This document shows positions 32,590-40,496 of a stretch of 64,000 nucleotides of DNA, one piece after another (the first letter of the stretch is position 1; every line of letters starts with the position of its first letter). This DNA comes from Streptomyces tendae (lineage in GTDB: Bacteria > Actinomycetota > Actinomycetes > Streptomycetales > Streptomycetaceae), in the NCBI RefSeq assembly GCF_014650435.1, contig NZ_BMUY01000008.1, positions 8,285-72,284 on the forward strand. The letters are read 5' to 3'. A program made the position numbers and the translations under genes. The notes under the pieces are model-generated. The model was not told the origin of the DNA and searched no databases. It saw nothing but the letters and a program-made list of their open reading frames with translations.

Positions 32590-33590
32590 CAGGTGGTTAC
32601 CTCCGGGGGAGTCGCGGCCGTGGCGGCCGTGGAAGCTGTGGAAGTCGAAGCGGGCGAAGCGGGCGGAGCAGCGGTGTCGAGCAGGTCCCAGGCCATCAGC
32701 CCGGCACCCAGGCAACCGGCGGTGTCCCCGAGTGCGGCGGGGACGATCTCCGGCAGTTTCTGGAAGGTGACGCGCCGCCGGACGGCGTCCCGCAGCGGTG
32801 TGAACAAGGTTTCCCCCGCCTCGGCGAGGCCGCCACCGATGATCAGGACGCGTGGGTCCAGCAGGGTGAGCGCGGTGACCAGCCCGTCGGCCAGCGCGTC
32901 CACGGCGTCCTGCCACACGGCGAGCGCGCGGGCGTCCCCCGACTCGACGGCCTTGGCGCAGTCGGCCGCGTCCGCCCCGGGGTCGCCGCAGACCTGGGCC
33001 CACGCCTGGCTGACCGCCGACGCGGAGGCGAAGCGCTCCAGGCAGCCGCGCTGACCGCACGGACAGGCGATGCCGCCGGGGCGTACGACGACGTGGCCGA
33101 TCTCGCCCGCGAAGCCGTGGGCGCCCGCCTCGACGCGGCCGTCGATGCCGATGGCGCCCGCGATCCCGGTGCCCAGCGGTACGAACAGGAACCGGTCGGC
33201 GCCCTGCCCGGCACCGATCCGGCCCTCGGCGAGGCCGCCGGTGCGCACGTCGTGGCCGAGGGCGACCGGAATACCGCCGAGCCGTTCGCCGAGCAGCGTC
33301 CGCAGCGGTACGTCACGCCAGCCGAGGTTGGCCGCGTACACGGCGACGCCCCGCTCGGCGTCGACGATCCCGGGGACGGCGACACCGGCGGCGCCGGCCG
33401 GCTCGCCGAACCGGTCGGCGCCGTAGGCGCGCAGCTCGGCGGCGAAGTCCAGGATGCCGGCGACGACCGCCTCGGGTCCCCGCTCGCGGCCGGTGGCCCG
33501 GCGCGCCTGGTGGAGCAACTCGCCCCCAGGTCCCGCGAGGGCGGCCTTCATCCCGGTGCCGCCCACATCGAGGGCGATGACATGTCTCAC
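32589..33590 (-). CDS. nagK: ROK-family N-acetylglucosamine kinase NagK
   Basis: This 333-residue ROK kinase has ATP-binding DVGGTGMKAALAG, VPLGTGIAGAIGIDG, the E/H substrate residues in HGFAGEIGHVVV, and the zinc motif CPCGQRGCLERFAS. It phosphorylates GlcNAc (or another hexose) to the 6-phosphate, which NagA then deacetylates. The ATG at 33590 is preceded by a short upstream region carrying DasR-like sites. The C-terminal tail is Ala/Ser/Thr-repetitive (ASTSTASTAATAA). Overlap with nagA makes translational coupling likely. ROK specificity is hard to read, but the partner gene argues for GlcNAc. Confidence 0.85.
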   Translation of the reverse strand: MRHVIALDVGGTGMKAALAGPGGELLHQARRATGRERGPEAVVAGILDFAAELRAYGADRFGEPAGAAGVAVPGIVDAERGVAVYAANLGWRDVPLRTLLGERLGGIPVALGHDVRTGGLAEGRIGAGQGADRFLFVPLGTGIAGAIGIDGRVEAGAHGFAGEIGHVVVRPGGIACPCGQRGCLERFASASAVSQAWAQVCGDPGADAADCAKAVESGDARALAVWQDAVDALADGLVTALTLLDPRVLIIGGGLAEAGETLFTPLRDAVRRRVTFQKLPEIVPAALGDTAGCLGAGLMAWDLLDTAAPPASPASTSTASTAATAATPPEVTT

Positions 33591-33619
33591 GGGGACAGTG
33601 TGGCCCGTACACCCGGGAG

Positions 33620-33649
33620 AGGTCTAGTCCACTGCGGTGGTGTAGACCT
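33620..33649. promoter_or_regulatory. paired DasR (dre)-like sites in the nagK/sugar-binding protein divergent promoter
   Basis: AGGTCTAGTCCAC (33620-33632) and TGGTGTAGACCT (33638-33649) each resemble the DasR consensus TGGTCTAGACCA, and together form a larger imperfect inverted repeat. They lie in the 107-bp gap shared by nagK and the divergent sugar-binding lipoprotein, so one bound complex could control both. Confidence 0.75.
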
Positions 33650-33697
33650 TAATCCGGTAAGCGAACGCGCGAACGAGCAGTCAGGGTTGGGGAACAG

Positions 33698-34963
33698 GTG
33701 CAGCGGCGTAGGACTGGAACGATCGCGGTGGCGTCCGCACTGGGCATGACGGCGGTCCTCGGCGGCTGTGGCCTCACCGGCGACTCCGACGGGGTGACCC
33801 TGAAGCTCGTCGCCGCCGACTACGGCGACAGCAAGGACAACAGCTCCCAGAAGTACTGGGACGAGCTGGTCAAGTCCTACGAGGCGCAGAACCCCGACGT
33901 GCGGGTGGACGTCACCGTGTACTCGTGGAACGACGTCGACCGCAAGGTCCGCGAGCTGGTCGAGGCGGGCAAGGCGCCCGACATGGCGCAGATCGGCGCC
34001 TACTCCGACTACGCGGACAAGGGCCTGCTCTACCGGGCCGACGACGTGCTCTCCATCCCGGTCCAGGCCGACTTCGTCTCCCAGCTGGCCGGCGCGGGCC
34101 AGGTCAACGGCGTGCAGTACGGCCTGCCCTTCGCGGCCTCCACCCGCGTGCTCTTCTACAACAAGACCCTCTTCGACAAGGCCGGGATCCAGCCGCCCAA
34201 GTCCTGGGACGACCTCGCCGAGGCCGCCGAGGCGCTCAAGGGCGAGGGCGTGAAGTACCCGTACGCCCTGCCGCTGGGCCCCGAGGAGGCACCGGCCGAG
34301 ACGATGCAGTGGATGCTCAGCGGCGGGGGCGGTTACACCGACGACGTCGGCACCTACTCCGTCGACTCCCCGCAGAACGTCACCACCTTCACCTGGCTGC
34401 GGGACGAACTGGTCGGCAAGGGCCTCACCGGGCCCGTCGCCCCCGGCAAGCTCAACCGCGCCGACGCCTTCGACGCCTTCGCCAACGGCGACGTGGGCAT
34501 GCTCAACGGGCACCCCTCGCTGATGAAGACGGCCTCCGACAAGGGCGTGAAGTACGGCATGGTCACCACGCCGGGGATCGACGGCGAGAGCAAGAACACC
34601 CTCGGCGTCTCCGACTGGATGACGGCGTTCAAGAAGAACGGCCACCAGGACGAGGTCGGCGATTTCCTCGACTTCGTCTACAGCGAGGAGAACGTGCTCG
34701 ACTTCTCCCGCCAGTACGGCCTGCTCCCGGTGACCACGTCGGCCTCCCAGACCATGAGCACCGCGGCCGAGGACAAGAAACTCAAGCCGTTCCTGGACGA
34801 GCTGCTGCTCTCCCAGCTGTACCCGGTGGGCAAGACGTCCTGGGCCTCGGTCAGCGCGGACGTCAAGAAGCACATCGGCGAGGCGGTCACCTCCGGTGGC
34901 AGCCCCAAGGGCGTCCTCGGCCAGATCCAGGCGACGGCGATGCGGGCGGGCAGCGCGGAGTAG
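33698..34963 (+). CDS. ABC-transporter sugar-binding lipoprotein (orphan)
   Basis: This 421-residue protein has a lipoprotein signal (MQRRRTGTIAVASALGMTAV ending LGGC, Cys about 26). A solute-binding protein fold of the maltose/multiple-sugar family follows: WDELVKSYEAQNPDVRVDVT, PDMAQIGAYSDYADKGLL, GLPFAASTRVLFYNKTLFDK and FANGDVGMLNGHPSL. It should capture a sugar outside the cell for an ABC importer, but no permease or ATPase genes are adjacent, so it must use distant permeases. It is divergent from nagK and shares DasR-like sites, suggesting an amino-sugar or oligosaccharide ligand. The start is GTG 33698. Confidence 0.87.
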   Translation: MQRRRTGTIAVASALGMTAVLGGCGLTGDSDGVTLKLVAADYGDSKDNSSQKYWDELVKSYEAQNPDVRVDVTVYSWNDVDRKVRELVEAGKAPDMAQIGAYSDYADKGLLYRADDVLSIPVQADFVSQLAGAGQVNGVQYGLPFAASTRVLFYNKTLFDKAGIQPPKSWDDLAEAAEALKGEGVKYPYALPLGPEEAPAETMQWMLSGGGGYTDDVGTYSVDSPQNVTTFTWLRDELVGKGLTGPVAPGKLNRADAFDAFANGDVGMLNGHPSLMKTASDKGVKYGMVTTPGIDGESKNTLGVSDWMTAFKKNGHQDEVGDFLDFVYSEENVLDFSRQYGLLPVTTSASQTMSTAAEDKKLKPFLDELLLSQLYPVGKTSWASVSADVKKHIGEAVTSGGSPKGVLGQIQATAMRAGSAE

Positions 34964-35005
34964 GGCCCGGCCGCGTTGTCGGTGGCGGGCGTTACGGTGC
35001 CGTAC

Positions 35006-35239
35006 ATGGACCTGGGAGAGCTGGCCGAGCGGGAGCGCCGCATCCTCGCGCTGGAGCGCCGCGGCTTCTCCGGCCCCGGCGCCAAGGAGCGCGCCGTCCG
35101 CGAGGAGCTGGGCCTGGCCCCCGTGCGCTACTACCAGCTCCTCAACGCCCTGCTCGACGACCCCCGCGCCCTGGCGTGCGACCCGGTGACGGTCAACCGC
35201 CTGCGCCGGATACGCGAGTCCCGCCGCGCGGAGCGCTGA
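35006..35239 (+). CDS. DUF3263 small protein
   Basis: This 77-residue, helix-rich, basic protein has the pattern ERERRILALERRGFSGPGAK, ERAVREELGLAPVRYYQLLN and TVNRLRRIRESRR. This matches the actinobacterial DUF3263 family, which looks like a small helix-turn-helix DNA-binding protein. It is highly conserved in Streptomyces but of unknown role. I chose ATG 35006. It stands 43 bp after the sugar-binding protein and about 240 bp before otsB. Confidence 0.8.
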   Translation: MDLGELAERERRILALERRGFSGPGAKERAVREELGLAPVRYYQLLNALLDDPRALACDPVTVNRLRRIRESRRAER

Positions 35240-35476
35240 GACCGCCCTGCGCGGGGCGGCGGCGGTTCGTCCGCCGGAGTGCCGTGCCGGTCGGACCGGG
35301 GGTCCGGCTCGACCGGAGTCACGCCCACGCCGGCCGGCCCTCGGTGAAGCGGCCGTGCCGGGAGCCGGGTCTCGTGCCCGCGACCCGGGGGAGAAGCGTG
35401 CGCCCGGCGCGGGAGAGGCGTGTGCCCGGCCCGGGGGAGAAGCGTGCGTCCGGCCCGTGCGGGATAGGTTTGCCGT

Positions 35477-36349
35477 ATGGGCAGCCACCAGGACTCCATC
35501 CGAGACGACTCCCCGCACTCCCTGCCGACGCCCGCCACCGCGGCCGGACGCGAAGGGCTCGACGCCCTCCTCGCCGATCCCGGCCGCGCGGTGGTCGCGC
35601 TCGACTTCGACGGCACGCTCGCGCCGATCGTGCCCGACCCCGACCGGGCGCGCGCCCACCCGGACGCCGTACCGGCGCTGGCGGCCCTGGCCCCGAAGGT
35701 CGCCTCGATCGCCGTGATCACCGGCCGCCCCGCCGAGGTCGCCGTCCACCACGGCGGCTTCGCGGGCGTCCCCGGCCTCGACCGCCTCGTCGTCCTCGGC
35801 CACTACGGCGCCGAGCGCTGGGACGCCGCCACCGGCACCCTCACCACACCCGAACCGCACCCCGGCGTCGCCGCCGTCCGCGCCGAGCTGCCGGGGCTCC
35901 TCGAGCGGTCCGGGACGGCGGCGCAGGGCACCTGGACCGAGGACAAGGGGCACGCGGTCGCCGTCCACACCCGCCGCGCCCCCGACCCGCAGGCCGCCTT
36001 CGACGCCCTGCGCGCCCCCCTCGCCGACCTGGCCTCCCGGCACGGCCTGATCGTCGAACCCGGCCGCATGGTCCTGGAGCTGCGCCCACCCGGCATGGAC
36101 AAGGGGGCCGCCCTCAGGTCGTACGCCCACTCCCTCGACGCCGCCTCCGTCCTCTTCGCCGGCGACGACCTCGGCGACCTCCCGGCCTACGCGGCCGTCG
36201 ACACCCTCCGGGCCGAGGGCACCCCCGGCCTGCTGGTCTGCAGCGGCAGCGACGAGGTGACGGAACTGAGGAAGCGCGCGGACGTGGAGGTGCCAGGACC
36301 GGCCGGGGTGGTGGCCCTCCTGGCGGCCCTCGCGCACCGGCTGGCCTGA
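35477..36349 (+). CDS. otsB: trehalose-6-phosphate phosphatase OtsB
   Basis: This 290-residue HAD phosphatase has motif I VVALDFDGTLAP (nucleophile Asp about 43 and Asp 45), motif II VITGRP, basic motif KGAALRSYAHSLDAASVL and motif IV FAGDDLGDLPAY. It also has the trehalose-phosphatase signatures GHYGAERWD and EDKGHAVAVHTRR. It removes phosphate from trehalose-6-P to give trehalose, a stress and spore sugar. otsA lies 640 bp downstream on the opposite strand, with a lipoprotein gene between them. Confidence 0.92.
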   Translation: MGSHQDSIRDDSPHSLPTPATAAGREGLDALLADPGRAVVALDFDGTLAPIVPDPDRARAHPDAVPALAALAPKVASIAVITGRPAEVAVHHGGFAGVPGLDRLVVLGHYGAERWDAATGTLTTPEPHPGVAAVRAELPGLLERSGTAAQGTWTEDKGHAVAVHTRRAPDPQAAFDALRAPLADLASRHGLIVEPGRMVLELRPPGMDKGAALRSYAHSLDAASVLFAGDDLGDLPAYAAVDTLRAEGTPGLLVCSGSDEVTELRKRADVEVPGPAGVVALLAALAHRLA

Positions 36350-36395
36350 GACAACGTCACGGACGGTTCCGCTGCCTGTCACAGCCGTGTCCGGA

Positions 36396-36426
36396 CGCCG
36401 CGGGCGGGGCAACCCGGCCCGCGGCG
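36396..36426. terminator. GC-rich hairpin after otsB
   Basis: CGCCGCGGGC and GCCCGCGGCG form a 10-bp stem with inner GGG/CCC pairs, about 45 bases past the otsB stop. Stem strength, not a T tract, suggests a terminator. Confidence 0.6.
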
Positions 36427-36493
36427 CCCCGCTCTTGCACGCCGTAAGCCCGCTCAGTGGGGCCCAAGGCCCAGGACCGTGAAGGAACCCGCC

Positions 36494-36979
36494 ATGACCG
36501 CTCGGAAGACCCCGATGCTCGCCCTCGCCGCCCTGGCCCTCGGCCTGACGCTCACCGCCTGCGGCAACGGCGGCGACGGCGGCGGCCCCTACGACGCCCT
36601 CGCCTCGGGCTCCGCCACAGCCACCGCCACCACGCCGAGCACCGCACAGTCCCCCACCGCCGACGAGGGGACCACCACCGGCGGCACGTCCTCGGAGACC
36701 CCGGAGGGCACGCAGCCGGACCAGGGGGCGGGGAAGAAGTGCACGGACCAGCTCGACTACGCCGGTGACCCGCGGTCGAACGCGGAGATCAACTCGATCG
36801 GCGAGGAGACCGGCACCTGCCCCGAACCGCAGTCGGGCGGCACGTCGTCCGGCACCCCGAAGGAGGACGGGGTGAAGTGCACGGACCAGGTGAACTACGC
36901 CGGTGACCCGCGGCCGAACGCCGAGATCAACTCGATCGGCGAGGAGACCGGCACCTGCCCGCCGGTCCAGGCCCAGTAG
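36494..36979 (+). CDS. small lipoprotein with duplicated 30-residue motif
   Basis: This 161-residue protein has a lipoprotein signal (MTARKTPMLALAALALGLTL ending TAC). A Thr/Ser/Gly-rich spacer is followed by two almost identical 30-residue modules, KCTDQLDYAGDPRSNAEINS... and KCTDQVNYAGDPRPNAEINS..., both ending EETGTCP. Each module has two Cys that could form a disulfide. The function is unknown and it should sit on the outer membrane face. It lies between otsB and otsA and nearly touches otsA tail to tail (9 bp). Confidence 0.75.
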   Translation: MTARKTPMLALAALALGLTLTACGNGGDGGGPYDALASGSATATATTPSTAQSPTADEGTTTGGTSSETPEGTQPDQGAGKKCTDQLDYAGDPRSNAEINSIGEETGTCPEPQSGGTSSGTPKEDGVKCTDQVNYAGDPRPNAEINSIGEETGTCPPVQAQ

Positions 36980-36988
36980 CCCCGGCGG

Positions 36989-38377
36989 TCAGCCCCGCAG
37001 CGCGTCCAGCTGCTCCAGGAACCAGCGCGCCGGCGGCAGCGCGGTGCCGGCGGCCGCCAGCCGCTTCGACCGCTCGGCCCGCTCCCCGTCCGGCAGGCCG
37101 AGCGCCCGGTGCAGCGCGTCCGCCGTACCGACCACGTCGTACGGGTTCACCACCACCGCGTCCTCGCCCAACTCCTCGTATGCGCCCGCCTCGCGCGACA
37201 GCACCAGCGCGCACCCCGCGTCGGAGACGACCGGCACCTCCTTCGCGACGAGGTTCATCCCGTCCCGCACGGGGTTGACGAGCGCCACGTCCGCCAGCCG
37301 GTACGCCGCCAGCGACCGCGCGAAGTCGTCCTTCAGGTTCAGCACGACCGGCGTCCAGCCCGGCGTGCCGAACTCCTCGTTGACCGCGTTCGCCACCCGC
37401 TCCACCTCGGCCGTGTACTCCCGGTACACGGCGAGGTCCTGCCGCGAGGGGTAGGCGAACGCGACGTGCACGACCCGCTCGCGCCACTCGGGCCGCCCCG
37501 CCAGCAGCTCCCGGTAGGCCAGCAGTCCCCGCACGATGTTCTTGGACAGCTCGGTCCGGTCCACCCGCACGATCGTGCGGCGCCCCTCCCCGATCTGCTC
37601 CCGCAGCTCCGCCATCCGCTCCTCGACATCGGCCTCGTGCGAGCGCTTCCGCAGGAAGTCCCCGTCGGCACCCAGCCCGTGCACGCCGATCTCCGTGCCG
37701 CCGAGCCCGCCGACGACGGCGTCGCAGCAGGCGGTGAACGCGTCGGCCCAGCGCCGGGTGAGGAACCCGAGCCGGTCGGCGCCCAGCATCCCGCGCAGCA
37801 CCTGCTCGGCGATGTCGTCCGGCAGCAGCCGGAAGTAGTCGACCGGCGCCCACGGCGTGTGCGAGAAGTGCCCGATCCTGAGGTCGGGCCTCAGCTCGCG
37901 CAGCATCCCCGGCACCAGCGTCAGGTGGTAGTCCTGCACGATCGCGACCGCGCCCTCGGCCGCCTCCTCGGCCAGCGCCTCGGCGAAGGCCCGGTTGTAC
38001 GCCTCGTAGGACGCCCACTGCCGCCGGAACTCCGCGTCGAAGACGGGCTCCAGGGGCGTCTGGTAGAGCATGTGGTGCACGAACCACAGCACGCTGTTGG
38101 CGATCCCGTTGTACGCGTCCGCGTGCACGTCGGCCGGTACGTCCAGCATCCGTACGCCGTCCTCGCCGACCCCGCGCCGCACCGCCTCGCGGTCGCCGTC
38201 GCCCAGCGCCGAGCACACCCACAGCGCGCCCGCGTCGGGCCCGATGGCCGACAGCCCCGAGACCAGCCCGCCACCACCCCGCTTGGCGCGCAGCGACCCG
38301 TCCTCCCGCACCTCGTACGAGACGGGCCCCCGGTTGGAGGCGACCAGCACCTGAGCAGCACCGAACCTAGAAGCCAT
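36989..38377 (-). CDS. otsA: trehalose-6-phosphate synthase OtsA
   Basis: This 462-residue GT20 enzyme has GGGGLVSGL in the donor loop, VQDYHLTLVPGML, HFSHTPWAP, RVDRTELSKNIVRGLLAY, and NPVRDGMNLVAKE near the C terminus, all typical of OtsA. It joins UDP- or GDP-glucose to glucose-6-P to give trehalose-6-P, the OtsB substrate. Both trehalose genes flank the duplicated-motif lipoprotein and point toward each other. I chose ATG 38377 (MASRFGAAQVLVASNRGPVS), with little ribosome site visible. Confidence 0.92.
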   Translation of the reverse strand: MASRFGAAQVLVASNRGPVSYEVREDGSLRAKRGGGGLVSGLSAIGPDAGALWVCSALGDGDREAVRRGVGEDGVRMLDVPADVHADAYNGIANSVLWFVHHMLYQTPLEPVFDAEFRRQWASYEAYNRAFAEALAEEAAEGAVAIVQDYHLTLVPGMLRELRPDLRIGHFSHTPWAPVDYFRLLPDDIAEQVLRGMLGADRLGFLTRRWADAFTACCDAVVGGLGGTEIGVHGLGADGDFLRKRSHEADVEERMAELREQIGEGRRTIVRVDRTELSKNIVRGLLAYRELLAGRPEWRERVVHVAFAYPSRQDLAVYREYTAEVERVANAVNEEFGTPGWTPVVLNLKDDFARSLAAYRLADVALVNPVRDGMNLVAKEVPVVSDAGCALVLSREAGAYEELGEDAVVVNPYDVVGTADALHRALGLPDGERAERSKRLAAAGTALPPARWFLEQLDALRG

Positions 38378-38522
38378 ACGCCTCAACCTAGCCCGCCCCC
38401 TCAAACCTCAAACGTTCCCCGACGTCACCCGACGGCGATTCGGTCACGCATCTTGTGCGGAAAGTGTGAACAGGTTGAGGATGTGCGGTGCACATTTCAA
38501 CTTCTTGGGGGGCGGGCGCACC

Positions 38523-39224
38523 ATGCCCATACGTTCACGGCACCGGCGCACGAGCAGACTCGCGGCCACGGCGGCACTGATCGCGGCCTCCGCGCTGGCC
38601 CTGGCCGGCTGCGGGGACGGCGACGCGAGCGCCAAGGCGGAGGAGACCCCCGCGAAGGCCACCGCCTCCGCCACCGACACGGCCACGCCGAGCAGCAGCC
38701 CCACTCCCGAGGCGTCCCCCAGCACCGAGACCCCGACCCCCACCCCGACCGCCGTCACGCTGCCGGACCTCACCGGGGGCAGCATCGGGGCGGCCGTCAG
38801 CGCCGCCGAGAAGGCGCACGTCGGCTACACCGTGCGCCTCCAGGGCACCGGGCAGCGGGCCTCCTCCTGGGGCAGCGGTGAGAAGGTCTGCGAGCAGAGC
38901 GGCGGTTCCGGTGCCGTGACGTTCACCGTCCCGCGTGACGGCCGCGACTGCGCCGGCCGCCTGCTGCACACTCCCGAGCCGGCCCCCCAGCCGTCGAAGA
39001 CCCGGGACGGCGGCGCAGGCGGAACTACCGGGGGCGGAACCACCGGGGGCGGCGGCACCGGTGCCTGCGAGCTGAAGAGCCCGGCCGGCAACTGCTACGC
39101 GGACGGCCAGTTCTGCGCCAAGAAGCACCGGGGTCTGAGCACCCACGGCCGTGGCGGCGAGTACCTGACCTGCGAGCCGGACTCCGGCGGCACCTGGCGC
39201 TGGTCGGACGGCGTCCCCGGCTGA
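38523..39224 (+). CDS. lipoprotein with PASTA-like domain and Cys-rich C terminus
   Basis: This 233-residue protein has a lipoprotein signal (AALIAASALALAGC, Cys about 30). A long Thr/Pro/Ser-rich linker leads to a PASTA-like segment at about 82-130 (LPDLTGGSIGAAVSAAEKAH, GYTVRLQGTGQR). A Gly/Thr linker follows, and a C-terminal Cys-rich domain (CELKSPAGNCYADGQFCAKK, ending CEPDSGGTWRWSDGVPG). It should be attached to the outer membrane face and might sense or bind cell-wall material. A GGGGGGCGGG site precedes ATG 38523. It is divergent from otsA and convergent with gpgS. Confidence 0.75.
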   Translation: MPIRSRHRRTSRLAATAALIAASALALAGCGDGDASAKAEETPAKATASATDTATPSSSPTPEASPSTETPTPTPTAVTLPDLTGGSIGAAVSAAEKAHVGYTVRLQGTGQRASSWGSGEKVCEQSGGSGAVTFTVPRDGRDCAGRLLHTPEPAPQPSKTRDGGAGGTTGGGTTGGGGTGACELKSPAGNCYADGQFCAKKHRGLSTHGRGGEYLTCEPDSGGTWRWSDGVPG

Positions 39225-39234
39225 CGCCCGGAGG

Positions 39235-40179
39235 TCAGGCCACCCGGCGGGTCGCGTACTCGGTGATCTCCGTCATCGGGGGGCGTTCCTCGGTGTCCAC
39301 GGTGTAGGTGTGCGGCTCGAAGCCGTCGGCGCCGCGTTCGAACTGGGTGAGGGTCGGCCGGACCAGGTGGCCGCGGGCCAGCCGGAGCTGGGCGGTGCGG
39401 TAGATCGCGGCGGCCATCCGGCCCAGGGCCCGGCCGTCCTGGTGGCGGTGGACCCGGACCCCGACGTCGACCTGCGCGAGCGCGTCCAGGCCCACCAGGT
39501 GCAGGGCGTCGACCAGCATGCCCAGCTCGACGCCGTAGCCGACCGGGAAGGGGAGCCGTTCCAGCAGGGAGCGGCGGGCCGCGTACTCGCCGCCCAGCGG
39601 CTGGACGAAGCCGGCCAGCTGCGGCCAGTGCATGTTGAGCAGCGGGCGGGCCATCAGCTCCGTGACCCGGCCGCCCTGGCCGGGGGCGGCGCCGAGCGGC
39701 CGGTCGTACATGGCCTTGACCAGGTGCACGTCCGGGTCGGTGAGCAGCGGGCCCACGATCCCGGAGACGAAGTCGGCGGAGAACTCGCGCAGGTCCGCGT
39801 CGACGAAGCAGACGATGTCCCCGCCGGTGACCAGCAGCGAACGCCACAGCACCTCGCCCTTGCCGGGGACGGCGGGGATGCGGGGGAGGATCGCGTCCCG
39901 GTGGACGACGCGCGCGCCGGCCGCCGCGGCCACCTCCGCCGTGCGGTCGCTCGACCCGGAGTCCACGACCACGATCTCGTCGACGAGCGGGACCCCGAGC
40001 ACCAGCTCCCGCCGGATCACCGCGACGATGTCGCCGACCGTCGCCTCCTCGTCCAGCGCGGGGAGCACCACGCTGACCGACTGCCCGGTGGCGTGCTTGG
40101 CGGACAGAAGGTGCTGGACCGGCCGGTCCCCGGCGGACCAGGAGCGTGCGTTCAGCCAGCGCTCGACTTCTTCCAGCAC
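39235..40179 (-). CDS. gpgS: glucosyl-3-phosphoglycerate synthase GpgS
   Basis: This 314-residue GT-A glycosyltransferase (GT81) has donor motifs VVLPALDEEATVG and VVVDSGSSDRT. The metal-binding DAD is FVDADLREF (127-129), with PGKGEVLWRSL, the acceptor region GFVQPLGGEYAARRSLLERL and GVELGMLVDAL. It makes glucosyl-3-phosphoglycerate from a sugar nucleotide and 3-phosphoglycerate, the precursor of glucosylglycerate and polymethylated polysaccharides. I chose GTG 40179, which has GAAGGAG 10 bases upstream; ATG 40215 is an alternative. It sits next to trehalose genes, consistent with compatible-solute metabolism. Confidence 0.87.
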   Translation of the reverse strand: MLEEVERWLNARSWSAGDRPVQHLLSAKHATGQSVSVVLPALDEEATVGDIVAVIRRELVLGVPLVDEIVVVDSGSSDRTAEVAAAAGARVVHRDAILPRIPAVPGKGEVLWRSLLVTGGDIVCFVDADLREFSADFVSGIVGPLLTDPDVHLVKAMYDRPLGAAPGQGGRVTELMARPLLNMHWPQLAGFVQPLGGEYAARRSLLERLPFPVGYGVELGMLVDALHLVGLDALAQVDVGVRVHRHQDGRALGRMAAAIYRTAQLRLARGHLVRPTLTQFERGADGFEPHTYTVDTEERPPMTEITEYATRRVA

Positions 40180-40333
40180 GTCCCGTGGTCTCCTTCGTGA
40201 TCCATTGTGATCCATCTCGCGGTACGGACGACTATCTCAACCGTCCTGGCCTTCGGTTACAGTCTTGAACAACGCGTGGGACCACCGCATGCCGGGGTCG
40301 CCGCGCGCACCACCGCGAAACAACTTCATACCG

Positions 40334-40477
40334 CTCATCCAGAGGGGCAGAGGGATACGGCCCGATGAAGCCCCGGCAACCCTCCAGTCGGTTCTTGTCA
40401 CACGGACGTGGCGAGGCTCCCGGCTAGGGAAGGTGCCAAATCCGTCTCACGGCGAGATGCGTCGTGAGGAAGATGAG
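40334..40477 (+). ncRNA. SAM-I (S-box) riboswitch ahead of thrC
   Basis: The sequence follows the SAM-I consensus: P1 CTCATC (40334-40339) pairs with GATGAG (40472-40477). Conserved core elements are AGAGGGGCAGAGGGA, GGCCCGATGAAGCC, CCGGCAACC and AAGGTGCCAAATCC (from about 40431). The P1 3' strand runs into GAGGAG (40475-40480), close to the thrC start at 40497, so ligand-dependent folding could change ribosome access. No long terminator stem was evident between it and thrC. Confidence 0.93.
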
Positions 40478-40496
40478 GAGAAAGGGCCTCGCCTCC

